The notes under the pieces were generated by a model. The model was not told the origin of the DNA. It saw nothing but the letters and a program-made list of their open reading frames with translations, and did no database searches. The position numbers and the translations under genes are program-made. From Sphingobium phenoxybenzoativorans (GTDB lineage: Bacteria; Pseudomonadota; Alphaproteobacteria; Sphingomonadales; Sphingomonadaceae), in contig NZ_MINO01000010.1 in NCBI RefSeq assembly GCF_001757355.1, positions 1-64,000 of the forward strand: DNA of 64,000 nt, in the 5' to 3' direction. Shown here piece by piece: positions 8,918-18,365 of this stretch (positions are counted from its first letter, which is position 1; each line of letters begins with the position of its first letter).

Positions 8918-9811
8918 ATGAATGAACTTGCCGAGCTGCGGACCTTTGTCGCCGTTGTGGAAAATGGCAGTTTTTCAAAAACGGCAAGGCAGACTGGAAG
9001 ATCCACCAGTTCAATCGCCCGCCAAGTGAGCGCCCTTGAAGATCGGCTGGGGATCAGCCTTCTGCACAGAACGACACGGCAGCAAGGACTGACAGACGGC
9101 GGCGCCGCCTTCTATGAGGGCGCGATAAAAGTTCTATCCAGTCTGGACAATCTCCAGCGCGATGTGTCGGCTTACCAGAGCGAACTGAAAGGTGTCTTGC
9201 GCGCCCAGATCCGCGCCTCGGCGGCCCTGTCCATCATTGCGCCGGAACTTCCCCGATTTTTGGAACAATATCCGGACATCAAGCTCAACCTCGTCCTTGC
9301 GGATGAGCAGGTCGATCTCGTCGCCAATGGCCTCGACGTTGCCGTCTGGCTGGGGCATCTCAACGACTCCGGCCTCATCGCGCGGCGCCTTAGCGCAAAC
9401 AAGCGGATACTTTGTGGAAGTCCCGCCTATTTTGAACGCTATGGCGAGCCGAAGCATCCTTCGGATCTTCAACAGCATAACTGCCTTTTGTACCGCGCGG
9501 TGAACTACGGCAATCTGTGGCGGTTTGAGAAAGGCGACGAGAAGCTGGAAGTGCATGTTGCCGGTAATCTGGAATCCGAAAATGGATCGATCCTGCTTAC
9601 CAGTTGCATAAATGGCATAGGGTTGTTTGTGGCGCAGGAATGGATGCTCCGCGGCCCCGTGCGTGACGGACGGTTGCGTCCCGTGCTGACCGATTACATC
9701 ATCAACCCGTCGAACGACAATGACACGGCGCTCCATGTCGTATGGCCGCCGACGAAGAAGCTCTCGCCAAAGGCGCGCGCCTTCATCGATTTTCTGGTCT
9801 CGCTTTTTTAG
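8918..9811 (+). CDS. LysR-family transcriptional regulator
   Basis: 297-residue regulator of the CrgA/AaeR-like LysR branch. The N-terminal winged helix (E-L-A-E-L-R-T-F-V-A-V-V-E-N-G-S-F-S-K-T at residues 3-22) is followed by an effector domain with the A-V-W-L-G motif near residue 144, typical for this branch. GGGGAGG (about 8906-8912) precedes ATG 8918. It lies just upstream of the SDR and luciferase-like oxygenase genes in the same direction and could control them. Confidence 0.9.
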   Translation: MNELAELRTFVAVVENGSFSKTARQTGRSTSSIARQVSALEDRLGISLLHRTTRQQGLTDGGAAFYEGAIKVLSSLDNLQRDVSAYQSELKGVLRAQIRASAALSIIAPELPRFLEQYPDIKLNLVLADEQVDLVANGLDVAVWLGHLNDSGLIARRLSANKRILCGSPAYFERYGEPKHPSDLQQHNCLLYRAVNYGNLWRFEKGDEKLEVHVAGNLESENGSILLTSCINGIGLFVAQEWMLRGPVRDGRLRPVLTDYIINPSNDNDTALHVVWPPTKKLSPKARAFIDFLVSLF

Positions 9812-9922
9812 CATGGCATTGTCCGGCTGGCTCCTTTGTGGCCATCCCGGAAATATCCTGATGGCTGAGCGTCGCGGCGGCCCGCGCATCTGCCTGCTGA
9901 TGAGAAATCAAGGAGTATTACA

Positions 9923-10744
9923 ATGACCGGATCATCCCGTGATCGTACGAGTAATGGTCCGGTAGCCGGAAGGCTTGCCGGCAAGATCGCCGTCGTGACA
10001 GGGGCAGGCGGGGGGCAGGGGCAGGCTGCGGCTATTCTCTTTGCGCAGGCGGGCGCAATCGTCGTGGCAAGCGATCTGAACCAGGCAGGCGTGGAGGCGA
10101 CCACGCGGATGGCGCGCGAGCAGGGGTTGCAGATTTACATGAGCGCGGTCGATGCTGCCGATGAGGCTTCCGTGGGACCATGGATTGATGATGCGGCAAA
10201 GGCGCATGGCGGCCTGGATATTCTCTACAATAACGCAGCGAACACCCATTTCGCGCCCTTCGGTGAAATGACTCTGCATCAGTGGCGCGAAACGATGCGG
10301 CTTGAACTGGATATCGTGTTTCTTCCGTCCAGGGCGATCTGGCGTCACCTTGTGGCGCGTGGCGGAGGGGCGATTATCAACATTGCGTCAGTTTCGGGCA
10401 TGCGCGCTACGGAGTTTATTGGGGCCGCCGCACATGCCACTGGCAAAAGCGGGGTCATTGGCTTTACGCGCCAGCTTGCGCTTGAAGGCGCTCCGCATTG
10501 GATCCGCGCCAATTCGATATCGCCCGGCCCCATTGTCGCGCCTCCAACGGAAGCGATGCTGGCGCAAAGCGAGGAGTTTGCGAGAAACTTCAACGGCTGG
10601 CCGATGATGTCGCGCACCGGACGACCGTTGGACATCGCCTATGCGGGACTGTTCCTGGCTTCAGACGAAGCGTCCTTCATCACCGGTGCAAACCTTGCCG
10701 TAGATGGCGGCTGGTCCACAAAGGGCGGATATACGGCGCACTGA
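9923..10744 (+). CDS. SDR-family oxidoreductase with His in place of the catalytic Tyr
   Basis: Rossmann-fold short-chain dehydrogenase of 273 residues. The cofactor motif T26-G-A-G-G-G-Q-G33, the N-N-A-A segment (103-106) and the catalytic Ser156 are present. The usual Y-x3-K is H171-A-T-G-K175, so tyrosine is replaced by histidine. A recognisable SDR subfamily with this H-A-x-G-K pattern seems to exist, so it may still be active with a changed mechanism, or be a binding protein. AGGAG eight bases before ATG 9923 supports the start. It precedes the luciferase-like oxygenase and may process the same intermediate. Confidence 0.88.
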   Translation: MTGSSRDRTSNGPVAGRLAGKIAVVTGAGGGQGQAAAILFAQAGAIVVASDLNQAGVEATTRMAREQGLQIYMSAVDAADEASVGPWIDDAAKAHGGLDILYNNAANTHFAPFGEMTLHQWRETMRLELDIVFLPSRAIWRHLVARGGGAIINIASVSGMRATEFIGAAAHATGKSGVIGFTRQLALEGAPHWIRANSISPGPIVAPPTEAMLAQSEEFARNFNGWPMMSRTGRPLDIAYAGLFLASDEASFITGANLAVDGGWSTKGGYTAH

Positions 10745-11031
10745 GATGTTCGGGGTTGATCACGCTATTGATGCATATTGTTGAAAGGCGAGGCGGTCTC
10801 TGTTGAGCCTTTGGCGGGGGTAAATCCAAGAACTGCTGGGGCAATGCCGTTTTTGCATAGTCAAAAGAGCATTGGATTGTTGCTTGAATCGCGACGGTGT
10901 TCGCCAATTTGCGATGGTTCTCAATAATGTCCGCTCCGATACAATCACCCGTATCGCAACAAACAGCTCCAAGCAGATGGTGATCAACCATCGCGAACGC
11001 GGCGGGGCATGGAAATTCGAGAGGGCGAAAC

Positions 11032-12099
11032 ATGACCACATTCGGTACTTTGAATTTGATGCAGCAGCGCGATGCCGTGAAGCCGCGCGAACAGATCTTC
11101 AAGGAGTCTGTGGAGCAGGTCGTCCTCGCTGATGAGCTTGGCTTTGACAATGTTTGGTTCGCCGAGCATCACTTCTCCAACTACGGCCTGTGCCCTTCTC
11201 CTCTGATGATGGTGGCGCACACAGCCGCAAAGACGAAGCGCATCAAGCTTGGCAGCGGCGTTGTCATTGCGCCTCTCTATCACCCCTCAAGGCTGTTGGC
11301 GGAAATCGGGCTGGCCGATATTCTCACCGAGGGTCGCCTCGAACTGGGTGTCGGCAAGGGTTATCAGGGTTATGAGTTTGAGCGCTTCGGCGTCACTCTG
11401 GAAGATTCTGCTGATATCACCACGGAGATGTTTGACCTGATCGAACTGGGTCTGTCTGAAAAGACGTTCGATTATAACGGTAAGCACTTCAACCTTCCGC
11501 GTTCCACGATTAGCTGCAAGCCGCTGCAGAAGCCTACGCCGCCAATCTGGTATGCCGGTGGTGAAGTGGCGCATCTGAGGCGCTGCGCTCGTAACGACTA
11601 TCCGGTATTCATGTCGGGCGCGCTGGGCGGCCTGACGCGACTGATCGGCATACGCAAGGAATATGAGAAGCTGGTTGCCGCAGAAGGCCGCAATCCCGCC
11701 GACGCCAAGGTTGCCTGCAGCCGCATGGTATTCGTCACCGACAGCAAGGCCGAGGCGGATCACTTCCTCGATTGCGCCCGTTACCAGCAGCGGCTTGCGC
11801 TGAGCTTCAAGAACCGTCGCGAGAATGTGAGCGAAGATTACATCATCGGCGAAGTGCCGTTTGAAGGCGAGCCGGACATGGATCGCATCCGCCACAATCT
11901 GCCGGTCGGCGACGTGGATACGGTTGTCGAGAAGATGGTGGCGTTGCTGCGTGGTCTGCAGCCTCATCATGTCGCACTGCTCATGCAGGTTGGCGACATG
12001 GAGCATAAGAGCGTCACGAAATCCATGGAGCGCTTCATCACGGACGTCGTTCCGGCGGTGCAGAAAGAACTCAAGAAGTTCGAGCAGGAAGCCGCTTAA
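11032..12099 (+). CDS. LLM-class flavin-dependent oxidoreductase (luciferase-like monooxygenase)
   Basis: 355-residue TIM-barrel protein of the bacterial luciferase superfamily, using reduced FMN (or F420 in other taxa; FMN is expected here) for oxygen insertion, for example a Baeyer-Villiger-like or ring-opening step. Seen: V-W-F-A-E-H-H-F near residues 40-47, G-S-G-V-V-I-A-P-L-Y-H-P near 73-84 and G-R-L-E-L-G-V-G-K-G near 100-109. It is followed 23 bases on by a CoA-transferase gene. A flavin reductase is not encoded nearby. A second, divergent family member is at 46365. Confidence 0.9.
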   Translation: MTTFGTLNLMQQRDAVKPREQIFKESVEQVVLADELGFDNVWFAEHHFSNYGLCPSPLMMVAHTAAKTKRIKLGSGVVIAPLYHPSRLLAEIGLADILTEGRLELGVGKGYQGYEFERFGVTLEDSADITTEMFDLIELGLSEKTFDYNGKHFNLPRSTISCKPLQKPTPPIWYAGGEVAHLRRCARNDYPVFMSGALGGLTRLIGIRKEYEKLVAAEGRNPADAKVACSRMVFVTDSKAEADHFLDCARYQQRLALSFKNRRENVSEDYIIGEVPFEGEPDMDRIRHNLPVGDVDTVVEKMVALLRGLQPHHVALLMQVGDMEHKSVTKSMERFITDVVPAVQKELKKFEQEAA

Positions 12100-12122
12100 C
12101 TCTCTGAAGGTTCTTAAAAGAC

Positions 12123-13310
12123 ATGCAGTATCCATTGCAGGGCGTAAAGGTCCTGGACCTGAGCAGGGTTCTTGCCGGGCCATATTGTGGCCAGTTGCTT
12201 GCCGATATGGGCGCCGACGTTCTGAAGGTCGAAAGTCCTGAAGGCGATGAAAACCGGGGCTGGGGCGATCGGACAGCCGATGGCCTTAGCTGCAACTTCA
12301 GCAGCGTGAACCGTGGCAAACGCAGCGTTGTCATGAACTTCAAGGCTCCCGGGGCCAAGGAAGCGCTGGCGCAGCTTGTCCGGGAATCCGATGTCGTTAT
12401 CGAGAGCTTCCTCCCGGAATCATCCAAGCGCCTCGGCATTACGTTCGAAGCGTTGAAGGAGATCAAGCCGGACATCATCCTCTGTTCTATTACGGGATAT
12501 GGCTCGCGCGGTCCGATGCGGGACAAGCCTGGCTACGATCTGATGATGCAGGCTTTTTCCAGTGTCATGCTGGGAACCGGTACGGAAGACGGTGAGCCGG
12601 TAAGGTGCGGCGTCTCCTTCATTGACATGTCGACGGGCCTGATCGCCTATGGCGGCATTCTCACGGCTTTGCACAGCCGCGGCGTCAATGGCGGGTGCCA
12701 TGTGGAAGTGTCGCTTCTGCGCACTGCCATTTCAATTCTTGGCTATCAGGCCGTGAATTGGCTGCAGACCGGGCGTTTGCCGCAGCGTCAGGGATCGGGG
12801 GTTATGCATCTCGTTCCCTATCAGGCGTTCAAATGCCGTGACGGCTATATATTGTCCGGGGCAACGAATGACCTTGCATGGCGGCGTTTCAGCACGGCTC
12901 TGGGCAGGCCGGAACTGGGGGTCGATCCGCGCTTCGCGACCAATGATGACCGGTTGCAGAATAGAGCGGAACTGATCGCTCTGGTCAGTGCGATTTTCGA
13001 GACGAACGATGCCGCTTATTGGGTAGAGAAGTTCGAAGAGAACCGTGTCGCAATCTCCCCGCTCAATACGCTTGATCAGGTTCTTACGCATGACCAGCTC
13101 AAGGAGAATGATATTCTCCTTTCGCTCGCGGAAAGCGGTCAGGAGCCAAAATCCTTCATCGGCGCGCCTTTCACGCTGAATAAGGAAACGCTATTCTCGC
13201 AGCGTCTTGTGCCGCATCTTGGGGCCGATAATGACGAGATTTTGAGAGCGCATATGCAGTTGAGCGACGAGCAGATTGAACGGCTGACAGGTCTGCGGGA
13301 GCAGGCCTGA
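12123..13310 (+). CDS. CaiB/BaiF family (class III) CoA-transferase
   Basis: 395-residue CoA-transferase. Family signs: V-L-D-L-S-R-V-L-A-G-P near the start, A-D-M-G-A-D-V-L-K-V-E, V-V-I-E-S-F-L-P near 91-98, and catalytic aspartate D168 in S-F-I-D-M-S-T-G. It is transcribed with the luciferase-like oxygenase (23-base gap), and the crotonase gene begins directly after its stop (TGA 13308-13310, GTG 13311). It probably makes the CoA ester used by the following crotonase and hydratase. Confidence 0.92.
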   Translation: MQYPLQGVKVLDLSRVLAGPYCGQLLADMGADVLKVESPEGDENRGWGDRTADGLSCNFSSVNRGKRSVVMNFKAPGAKEALAQLVRESDVVIESFLPESSKRLGITFEALKEIKPDIILCSITGYGSRGPMRDKPGYDLMMQAFSSVMLGTGTEDGEPVRCGVSFIDMSTGLIAYGGILTALHSRGVNGGCHVEVSLLRTAISILGYQAVNWLQTGRLPQRQGSGVMHLVPYQAFKCRDGYILSGATNDLAWRRFSTALGRPELGVDPRFATNDDRLQNRAELIALVSAIFETNDAAYWVEKFEENRVAISPLNTLDQVLTHDQLKENDILLSLAESGQEPKSFIGAPFTLNKETLFSQRLVPHLGADNDEILRAHMQLSDEQIERLTGLREQA

Positions 13311-14102
13311 GTGGGACGCATATCCATCGAACGGGGCGTTCGCGGTGACTGTCACCTGATTATTGATAATCCGCATCGCCGCAATGCGATGAATCTCTCA
13401 ATGATCGAGTCGCTCGAAAAGCATTTCGTGGATTTCGCGCTGGATAGTGACTGCCGGATGATAATCATCCGGGGTGCCGATGGGAATTTCTGCAGCGGCC
13501 GCGATTTGAGTGACTTTCAGGGCGCGGACGTGCTCGATGATGATGCCGTCCGCGCTGACTATGCGATACTCTGCCGGCTGATGCTGGCGATAGAAGCGTT
13601 TCCCAAGCCTCTGGTCAGCATTATTCAGGGGCATGCCATTGGCCTGGGCGTGGCGATTGCGGCAGGATCTGATGTCGTGATTGCCGCAACCGATGCGGCA
13701 TTTAGTTTCCCCGAAGTGCGCTTTGGTATAGCGCCAACCCTCTCGGCAGCGATGCTGTTGCGTAATGTTGGGCCGAAGAAGGCCCTATATGCGTTGTTGA
13801 CCGGTTCGAGATTTGACGGACAGGAAGCGGAGCGGATCGGTCTGGTTTCCAGAGCCGTCGCGCCAGAGGAGTTTGACTCCACGGTTGGCGCATTAATTGA
13901 CGGATTGCTCCTTGCAGATCCTGAAGCCTGCGCTCACCTGAAAAAACTGGTGCAGGCGGTTGATACAGCGACACTTCCGCAAGCGCTGGATGCTGCCATG
14001 GAATGGGCGGTAAAATCGGTCCGAAGCGAAGGCGCTGCCGAAGGCCGCAAGGCGCGACAGGAGAAAAGGCCGCCTGCGTGGGTGTTGCCTGGATCGTCGT
14101 AA
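13311..14102 (+). CDS. Enoyl-CoA hydratase/isomerase (crotonase) family protein
   Basis: 263-residue crotonase-fold enzyme acting on a CoA thioester. The oxyanion-hole segments F-C-S-G-R-D-L and Q-G-H-A-I-G-L-G are present. The glutamate normally found in the G-G-G-x-E-L motif is alanine here (G-V-A-I-A-A-G-S-D), whereas the later F-P-E-V-R-F-G-I keeps its glutamate. It may therefore be an isomerase or a hydratase with one acidic residue. The start is GTG 13311, immediately after the CoA-transferase stop, indicating translational coupling. Together with the hydratase-2 protein at 14190 it suggests a beta-oxidation branch. Confidence 0.88.
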   Translation: MGRISIERGVRGDCHLIIDNPHRRNAMNLSMIESLEKHFVDFALDSDCRMIIIRGADGNFCSGRDLSDFQGADVLDDDAVRADYAILCRLMLAIEAFPKPLVSIIQGHAIGLGVAIAAGSDVVIAATDAAFSFPEVRFGIAPTLSAAMLLRNVGPKKALYALLTGSRFDGQEAERIGLVSRAVAPEEFDSTVGALIDGLLLADPEACAHLKKLVQAVDTATLPQALDAAMEWAVKSVRSEGAAEGRKARQEKRPPAWVLPGSS

Positions 14103-14189
14103 AGCACGGCGCTAAGTGGCTTTCCGTAAGAAAAGTTGACCAAAGATCCCGTGCGACAGGCGCGGCAATTGAGTTAGGCGAGGATTCCG

Positions 14190-15041
14190 ATGGCGATCGA
14201 CTATGACAAGTTGATGAATTTTGAGATCCCCGATGTCGAACAGGATCTGACTCAACGAGATACTATTTTGTACGCGCTTTCCGTGGGTCTTGGCCAGAAT
14301 CCGACGGACGCCGATGAACTGCGTTTCGTGACGGAACATGGACCTCTGCAGGCGCTTCCATCCATAGCGACCGTGCTTGGGTATCCGGGGGCCTGGCTTC
14401 TTGATCCAGAGACTGGCGTGGATGCTGCGAAACGCGTTCATGGCGAACAAGGGATAATCATCCACAAGCCTCTGCCCGTTGAGGGCAAGATCGTCGGCAA
14501 GACGAGAGTGGCCGCGATCGTCGACAAGGGCGAGGGCAGGGGCGCGTTGCTCTATGTAGATAAGGAACTGCGCGACTTTGCGACAGGGGAACTGCTGGCA
14601 TCTGCACCCAGCACGATATTCCTGCGTGGCGACGGCGGTTTCGGAGGGCCATCTGGCCCCGTCAAGCCGGCGCATCGCCTCCCCGACAGGGCGCCTGATA
14701 CCCATTTAAAGCTGGAGACCCGGCCGGAGCAGGCCCTTCTTTACCGGTTGAACGGCGACTATAATCCTCTCCATTCCGATCCGGCTGCGGCCATTGCCGC
14801 TGGTTTTGACAGGCCGATATTGCATGGCCTGTGCACGTTCGGAATAGTTTGTCATGCGCTGGTGAAGGTGTTTGGCGATTCTCAGCCGGAAAGATTGCGC
14901 GAAATGGAGCTGCGTTTCTCTGCGCCGGTACTGCCGGGGGAAACCATCAGCGTTGAGATGTGGAATGATGGATCATTCCAGGCGCGTGTTGTGGAACGCG
15001 ACGCCATCGTAGTTAGCAACGGCCGCTCCGTATTTAATTAG
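14190..15041 (+). CDS. MaoC-type 2-enoyl-CoA hydratase (hydratase 2, double hotdog)
   Basis: 283-residue protein resembling the hydratase-2 domain of peroxisomal multifunctional enzyme type 2; it would hydrate trans-2-enoyl-CoA to the (3R)-hydroxyacyl-CoA. The C-terminal hotdog has the hydratase-2 motif Y-R-L-N-G-D-Y-N-P-L-H-S-D-P (about residues 188-201) followed by A-G-F-D-R-P-I-L-H-G-L. AGGCGAGGA before ATG 14190 fits a ribosome site. The (3R)-specific dehydrogenase that would follow it may be the SDR at 19213. Such pairs occur in sterol and branched-chain side-chain breakdown. Confidence 0.9.
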   Translation: MAIDYDKLMNFEIPDVEQDLTQRDTILYALSVGLGQNPTDADELRFVTEHGPLQALPSIATVLGYPGAWLLDPETGVDAAKRVHGEQGIIIHKPLPVEGKIVGKTRVAAIVDKGEGRGALLYVDKELRDFATGELLASAPSTIFLRGDGGFGGPSGPVKPAHRLPDRAPDTHLKLETRPEQALLYRLNGDYNPLHSDPAAAIAAGFDRPILHGLCTFGIVCHALVKVFGDSQPERLREMELRFSAPVLPGETISVEMWNDGSFQARVVERDAIVVSNGRSVFN

Positions 15042-15178
15042 ACGGGATTTAACGGGATAGGCGGGGCCGACTGATCAGTCCCGGCATTTTCCGGACGCCA
15101 AAAATCACCGCCGAATGTACGGGGAGAGCAGCTTCCGGAATGCCTCGCTCATCGATCGGGAAATGTTGGCGACAGTGT

Positions 15179-16186
15179 TCAGTCGTCCAACAGCGCCAAC
15201 AACCCCGCATAGACTTTATCATCGAGATCGATCTTGCCCCGGACCCGGCCTTCACGCCGGTTCTTATGGCCATGTTCGCCAGGAATCCGAACGGGCGGCT
15301 GACCAGGGGCTGGCCGCGAGGTCTTGATGTCGTTGATGAAGGATGAAACCTGAGTTTTAAACTTGTCGGCTGGCATCAGCATGGCCGGGTCGAACACGAG
15401 GAAGAAGAAACCGGAATCCTGAAAATCCGCTGCGGGGGCAGCGCCGCCCGCCAATGCTCCGAAAATCTGAACCGCTATGGACAGAGCGGAACCGCGAGGA
15501 CCGCCCCAGGCCAGCATGGCTCCCGCAAGGGCGCCGGAAGGATCCGTGGTTGGAAGGCCTTCTTCGTCAACCGCCGTGTCCTCCGGCAATTCCCTTCCCG
15601 ATCTCTGCCGCAGCAGGACCTCACCCAAAGCGACTGCGCTGGTCCCGAAGTCTATGACCAGGGGGTCGCCATCGGCCGGGAAGCTGAGCGAAACAGGATT
15701 GGTGCCCAGAAGTTTGTCAATGCTCCCATGTGGTGCGACGACCGCGCGCGAACTGGCCGTATGAATGGCGACCATTCCCGCCCGCGCCGCGCGATCGACA
15801 TAGTAGGACAGGCGGCCACTGAACCAGCTATTGTGGACGCCGACGATGCCGACACCGGTTTCCTTCGCCAGGGCAACCGCCTTGTCTATCGCCATCAGAG
15901 ACGTGACATATCCAGTAACGCCGCCGCCATCGATGACTGCGCAGGACGCGCTCTCGCGGATCGTCCTGATGGGTTCGCCCGGTCCGACCTTACGCAGCAT
16001 TTCAACGATCGAAAAGATGCGCGGAGGCCCGGCAAATGCGTGTCCGCTCATGGCGGCATCGATCAAATGATCGAGCACCATGTCCGCATGTTCGGGCTTC
16101 ATTCCATGCCGGGTAAGAACGCGGGTGCCGAGTTCCTTGATCTCGTCTGCGCTGATTTCCATCCAGTTATCCTCTACGTCGGTCAT
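15179..16186 (-). CDS. Ldh2-family (malate/L-lactate dehydrogenase-like) oxidoreductase
   Basis: 335-residue NAD(P)-dependent dehydrogenase of the Ldh2/MDH_YlbC fold, which acts on 2-hydroxy acids or cyclic imino acids. Conserved parts seen: P-H-G-S-I-D-K-L-L-G-T-N-P near residues 152-164 and V-I-D-F-G-T-S near 176-182. The family motif N-S-H-H-F-G is N119-S-W-F-S-G124 here, so the catalytic histidine appears lost. It may act on a different substrate or be non-canonical. It is the only minus-strand gene in this part and faces the hydratase at 15041 (convergent). ATG 16186 is used; ATG 16162 is an alternative. Confidence 0.82.
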   Translation of the reverse strand: MTDVEDNWMEISADEIKELGTRVLTRHGMKPEHADMVLDHLIDAAMSGHAFAGPPRIFSIVEMLRKVGPGEPIRTIRESASCAVIDGGGVTGYVTSLMAIDKAVALAKETGVGIVGVHNSWFSGRLSYYVDRAARAGMVAIHTASSRAVVAPHGSIDKLLGTNPVSLSFPADGDPLVIDFGTSAVALGEVLLRQRSGRELPEDTAVDEEGLPTTDPSGALAGAMLAWGGPRGSALSIAVQIFGALAGGAAPAADFQDSGFFFLVFDPAMLMPADKFKTQVSSFINDIKTSRPAPGQPPVRIPGEHGHKNRREGRVRGKIDLDDKVYAGLLALLDD

Positions 16187-16745
16187 TTCTATTCGCGATT
16201 TGCGGGAGGAGCCGGAATTTGTCCTCCAAAGTCCGGCACATTCCGACTATCGCGTCCACAATCGCTGAAAGGAGGAGGCCGCGTATAACGCCATAGCCCG
16301 CCCTCAATTTCGGCTTGCAGCCTCATGACAAAGAAATCGACGCAAGGGATCGATCACCCTCTGTCAGGATGTCAACAGCGCTGCACTATAGGGGGATGAT
16401 GATTGTTCCAAATATGCAATATCGGCAAAGACCTTTGCGGGATGTGCGTTAAATGCCGATCACGGTTTGGGCATTGGCGACACGCATAATCGCCGCGACT
16501 TGCTCCGTTTCCGCGCCTTTCTCTGCCTAAACGGCCTGAAAGGATTGTTGCGGATCGGAGAAGGATGCTTTCCGGATAAAGCACGAGGCGGAATGCCGCA
16601 TCGGATGTAAGTTTCCCCGTGGATGAGCTTCATGAGAGGCGGCGGATCGTCCCAAATGGTCCTGCGCGCTGCATGGCGTATCCTAACCCGTTTCGAAAAA
16701 GCGGGTGAGTTTATCACATGGGCGACAGCGCCGAAGGAGAGATAG
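16187..16745. other. Divergent intergenic region between Ldh2-like and aldehyde dehydrogenase genes
   Basis: About 560 bases with no convincing gene. It must hold the promoters of both divergent genes. A hairpin GCCGGA(16211-16216)...TCCGGC(16232-16237), with an inner TTT/AAA pairing, lies 25 bases before the Ldh2-like start and could be a leader structure or operator. The rest shows short frames with poor codon bias. Confidence 0.4.
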
Positions 16746-18266
16746 GTGAGTTCCGAGTCCACGCAGGCGGTAGCATCAAAATTGACCATCGCCGAGACAG
16801 CCGCTCCACCGACATTCGGCCTATGGATCAACGGCAAGAGCCTCCCGGCCCTCTCCGGAGCGACTTTTGAGCGGAGCAATCCGTTCAACGGTTCCATAGC
16901 GGGCGTTTACGCCAATGGCGACTTTGAGGATGGCATGCTGGCGCTCAAGGCGTCGCGCGCTGCATTCGATTCTGGTCTGTGGCCGAGCAGCAGGGCGCGG
17001 ACGCGTTTCGAGGTGCTTACGCGCGTGGCCCGTATTTTGGGTGAGCGCAGCGAGGCGTTCGTCGAGCGCATGATCGCCGAGTCCGGTAAGCCCAGGTCTG
17101 TTGCGCTTGGCGAACTTGCGACGTCCATTCGTACGTTCGAATATTATGCTGGCCTTGCGCTGGATCTGCATGGTTCGGCGATCAGTGATCGCGCCCCTGA
17201 TGCGATGGGTATGATCCTGCATGAGCCGATCGGCGTGGCCGGATTGATCACTCCGTGGAATTTCCCGCTGCTTAATCCCGTGGTGAAGATTGCGCCCGCG
17301 ATCGCGGCGGGGTGCACAATCATTATCAAGCCCTCGCATCTGTGCGCCGGCCCTACTTTGCTTCTTGCGCAGTATCTTACGGAAGCAGGTCTGCCGGACG
17401 GTGTAATCAACGTCGTTACAAGCGATCTTGGCGGCGGCGCTGTCGTGGGGCAGTTGATCTCTGAATCGGAGATGGTCGACAAGGTCGCGTTCACCGGATC
17501 GAATATGACCGGCCGGATCGTGATGCGTTCGGCGGCTTCCACTTTCAAGCCGGTTTCACTCGAGCTTGGCGGCAAATCCGCAAATATCATTTTTGACGAT
17601 GCGCCGTTCGATGAGGCTGCAGCGGTTTCCGTCAACGCATTCTGCTTCAACAGCGGTCAGCAATGTTCGGCCGCCACCCGCCTGCTGGTGCAAAAAGGCA
17701 TTCATGACCGGTTTGTGGAAGCGCTGGTGAAAAATACCAGCAAGCAGGTGATCGGCGATCCCAATGATGGCGCGACCATGATGGGTCCGCTGGTGAGCGC
17801 GGATCAGTTCAGCCGTGTTAGCGGACATATCGCCACTGGCCGGTCGGAAGGGAAATTGGTGGCTGGCGGTGGCGCACCGCAAGGTGCGGCATTCGATAAT
17901 AGTTTCTTCATCGCCCCGACCATCTTTGATGGTGTCGATAATAGCGCCCGTATAGCGCAGGACGAAATTTTCGGGCCGGTCCTTTCCGTCATACCATTCT
18001 CTGACGAGGAGGACGCGATACGGATTGCCAATGATAGCCGCTACGGGCTTGCAGGCGGTGTCTGGACCAACTCCATTGGGCGGGCGCTTCGTGTGGCAAA
18101 GGCCATTCGCACGGGCAAGATGTTCGTGAACTGCTACAATAATTCCGGTTTGGATGACCTTCCGCACGGCGGATACAAGGAAAGCGGGATCGGGCGCGAA
18201 CTGGGTCAGAAGGGACTGGAAGAATTCCAGCAGACCAAGAGTGTGCAGATCAAGATCGGGTCTTAA
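16746..18266 (+). CDS. Aldehyde dehydrogenase (NAD(P)+)
   Basis: Oxidises an aldehyde to the acid. The 506 residues show the full ALDH layout: P-W-N-F-P-L near residue 175, the glycine-rich F-T-G-S segment, catalytic glutamate in S-L-E-L-G-G-K-S (about 275) and catalytic cysteine in N-S-G-Q-Q-C-S-A (about 309). GTG 16746 is chosen because AAGGAGAG lies just before it. It heads a run with the crotonase and two SDRs. Confidence 0.93.
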   Translation: MSSESTQAVASKLTIAETAAPPTFGLWINGKSLPALSGATFERSNPFNGSIAGVYANGDFEDGMLALKASRAAFDSGLWPSSRARTRFEVLTRVARILGERSEAFVERMIAESGKPRSVALGELATSIRTFEYYAGLALDLHGSAISDRAPDAMGMILHEPIGVAGLITPWNFPLLNPVVKIAPAIAAGCTIIIKPSHLCAGPTLLLAQYLTEAGLPDGVINVVTSDLGGGAVVGQLISESEMVDKVAFTGSNMTGRIVMRSAASTFKPVSLELGGKSANIIFDDAPFDEAAAVSVNAFCFNSGQQCSAATRLLVQKGIHDRFVEALVKNTSKQVIGDPNDGATMMGPLVSADQFSRVSGHIATGRSEGKLVAGGGAPQGAAFDNSFFIAPTIFDGVDNSARIAQDEIFGPVLSVIPFSDEEDAIRIANDSRYGLAGGVWTNSIGRALRVAKAIRTGKMFVNCYNNSGLDDLPHGGYKESGIGRELGQKGLEEFQQTKSVQIKIGS

Positions 18267-18365
18267 CGGTCTGCGTCATACCTTCCTTCAAGGCCTCTGA
18301 TCCCGGCGATTTTCCTCACATCGCTTGAGCGCCGCCCGTAACACCAGTCATTCCGGAGATGCCAT

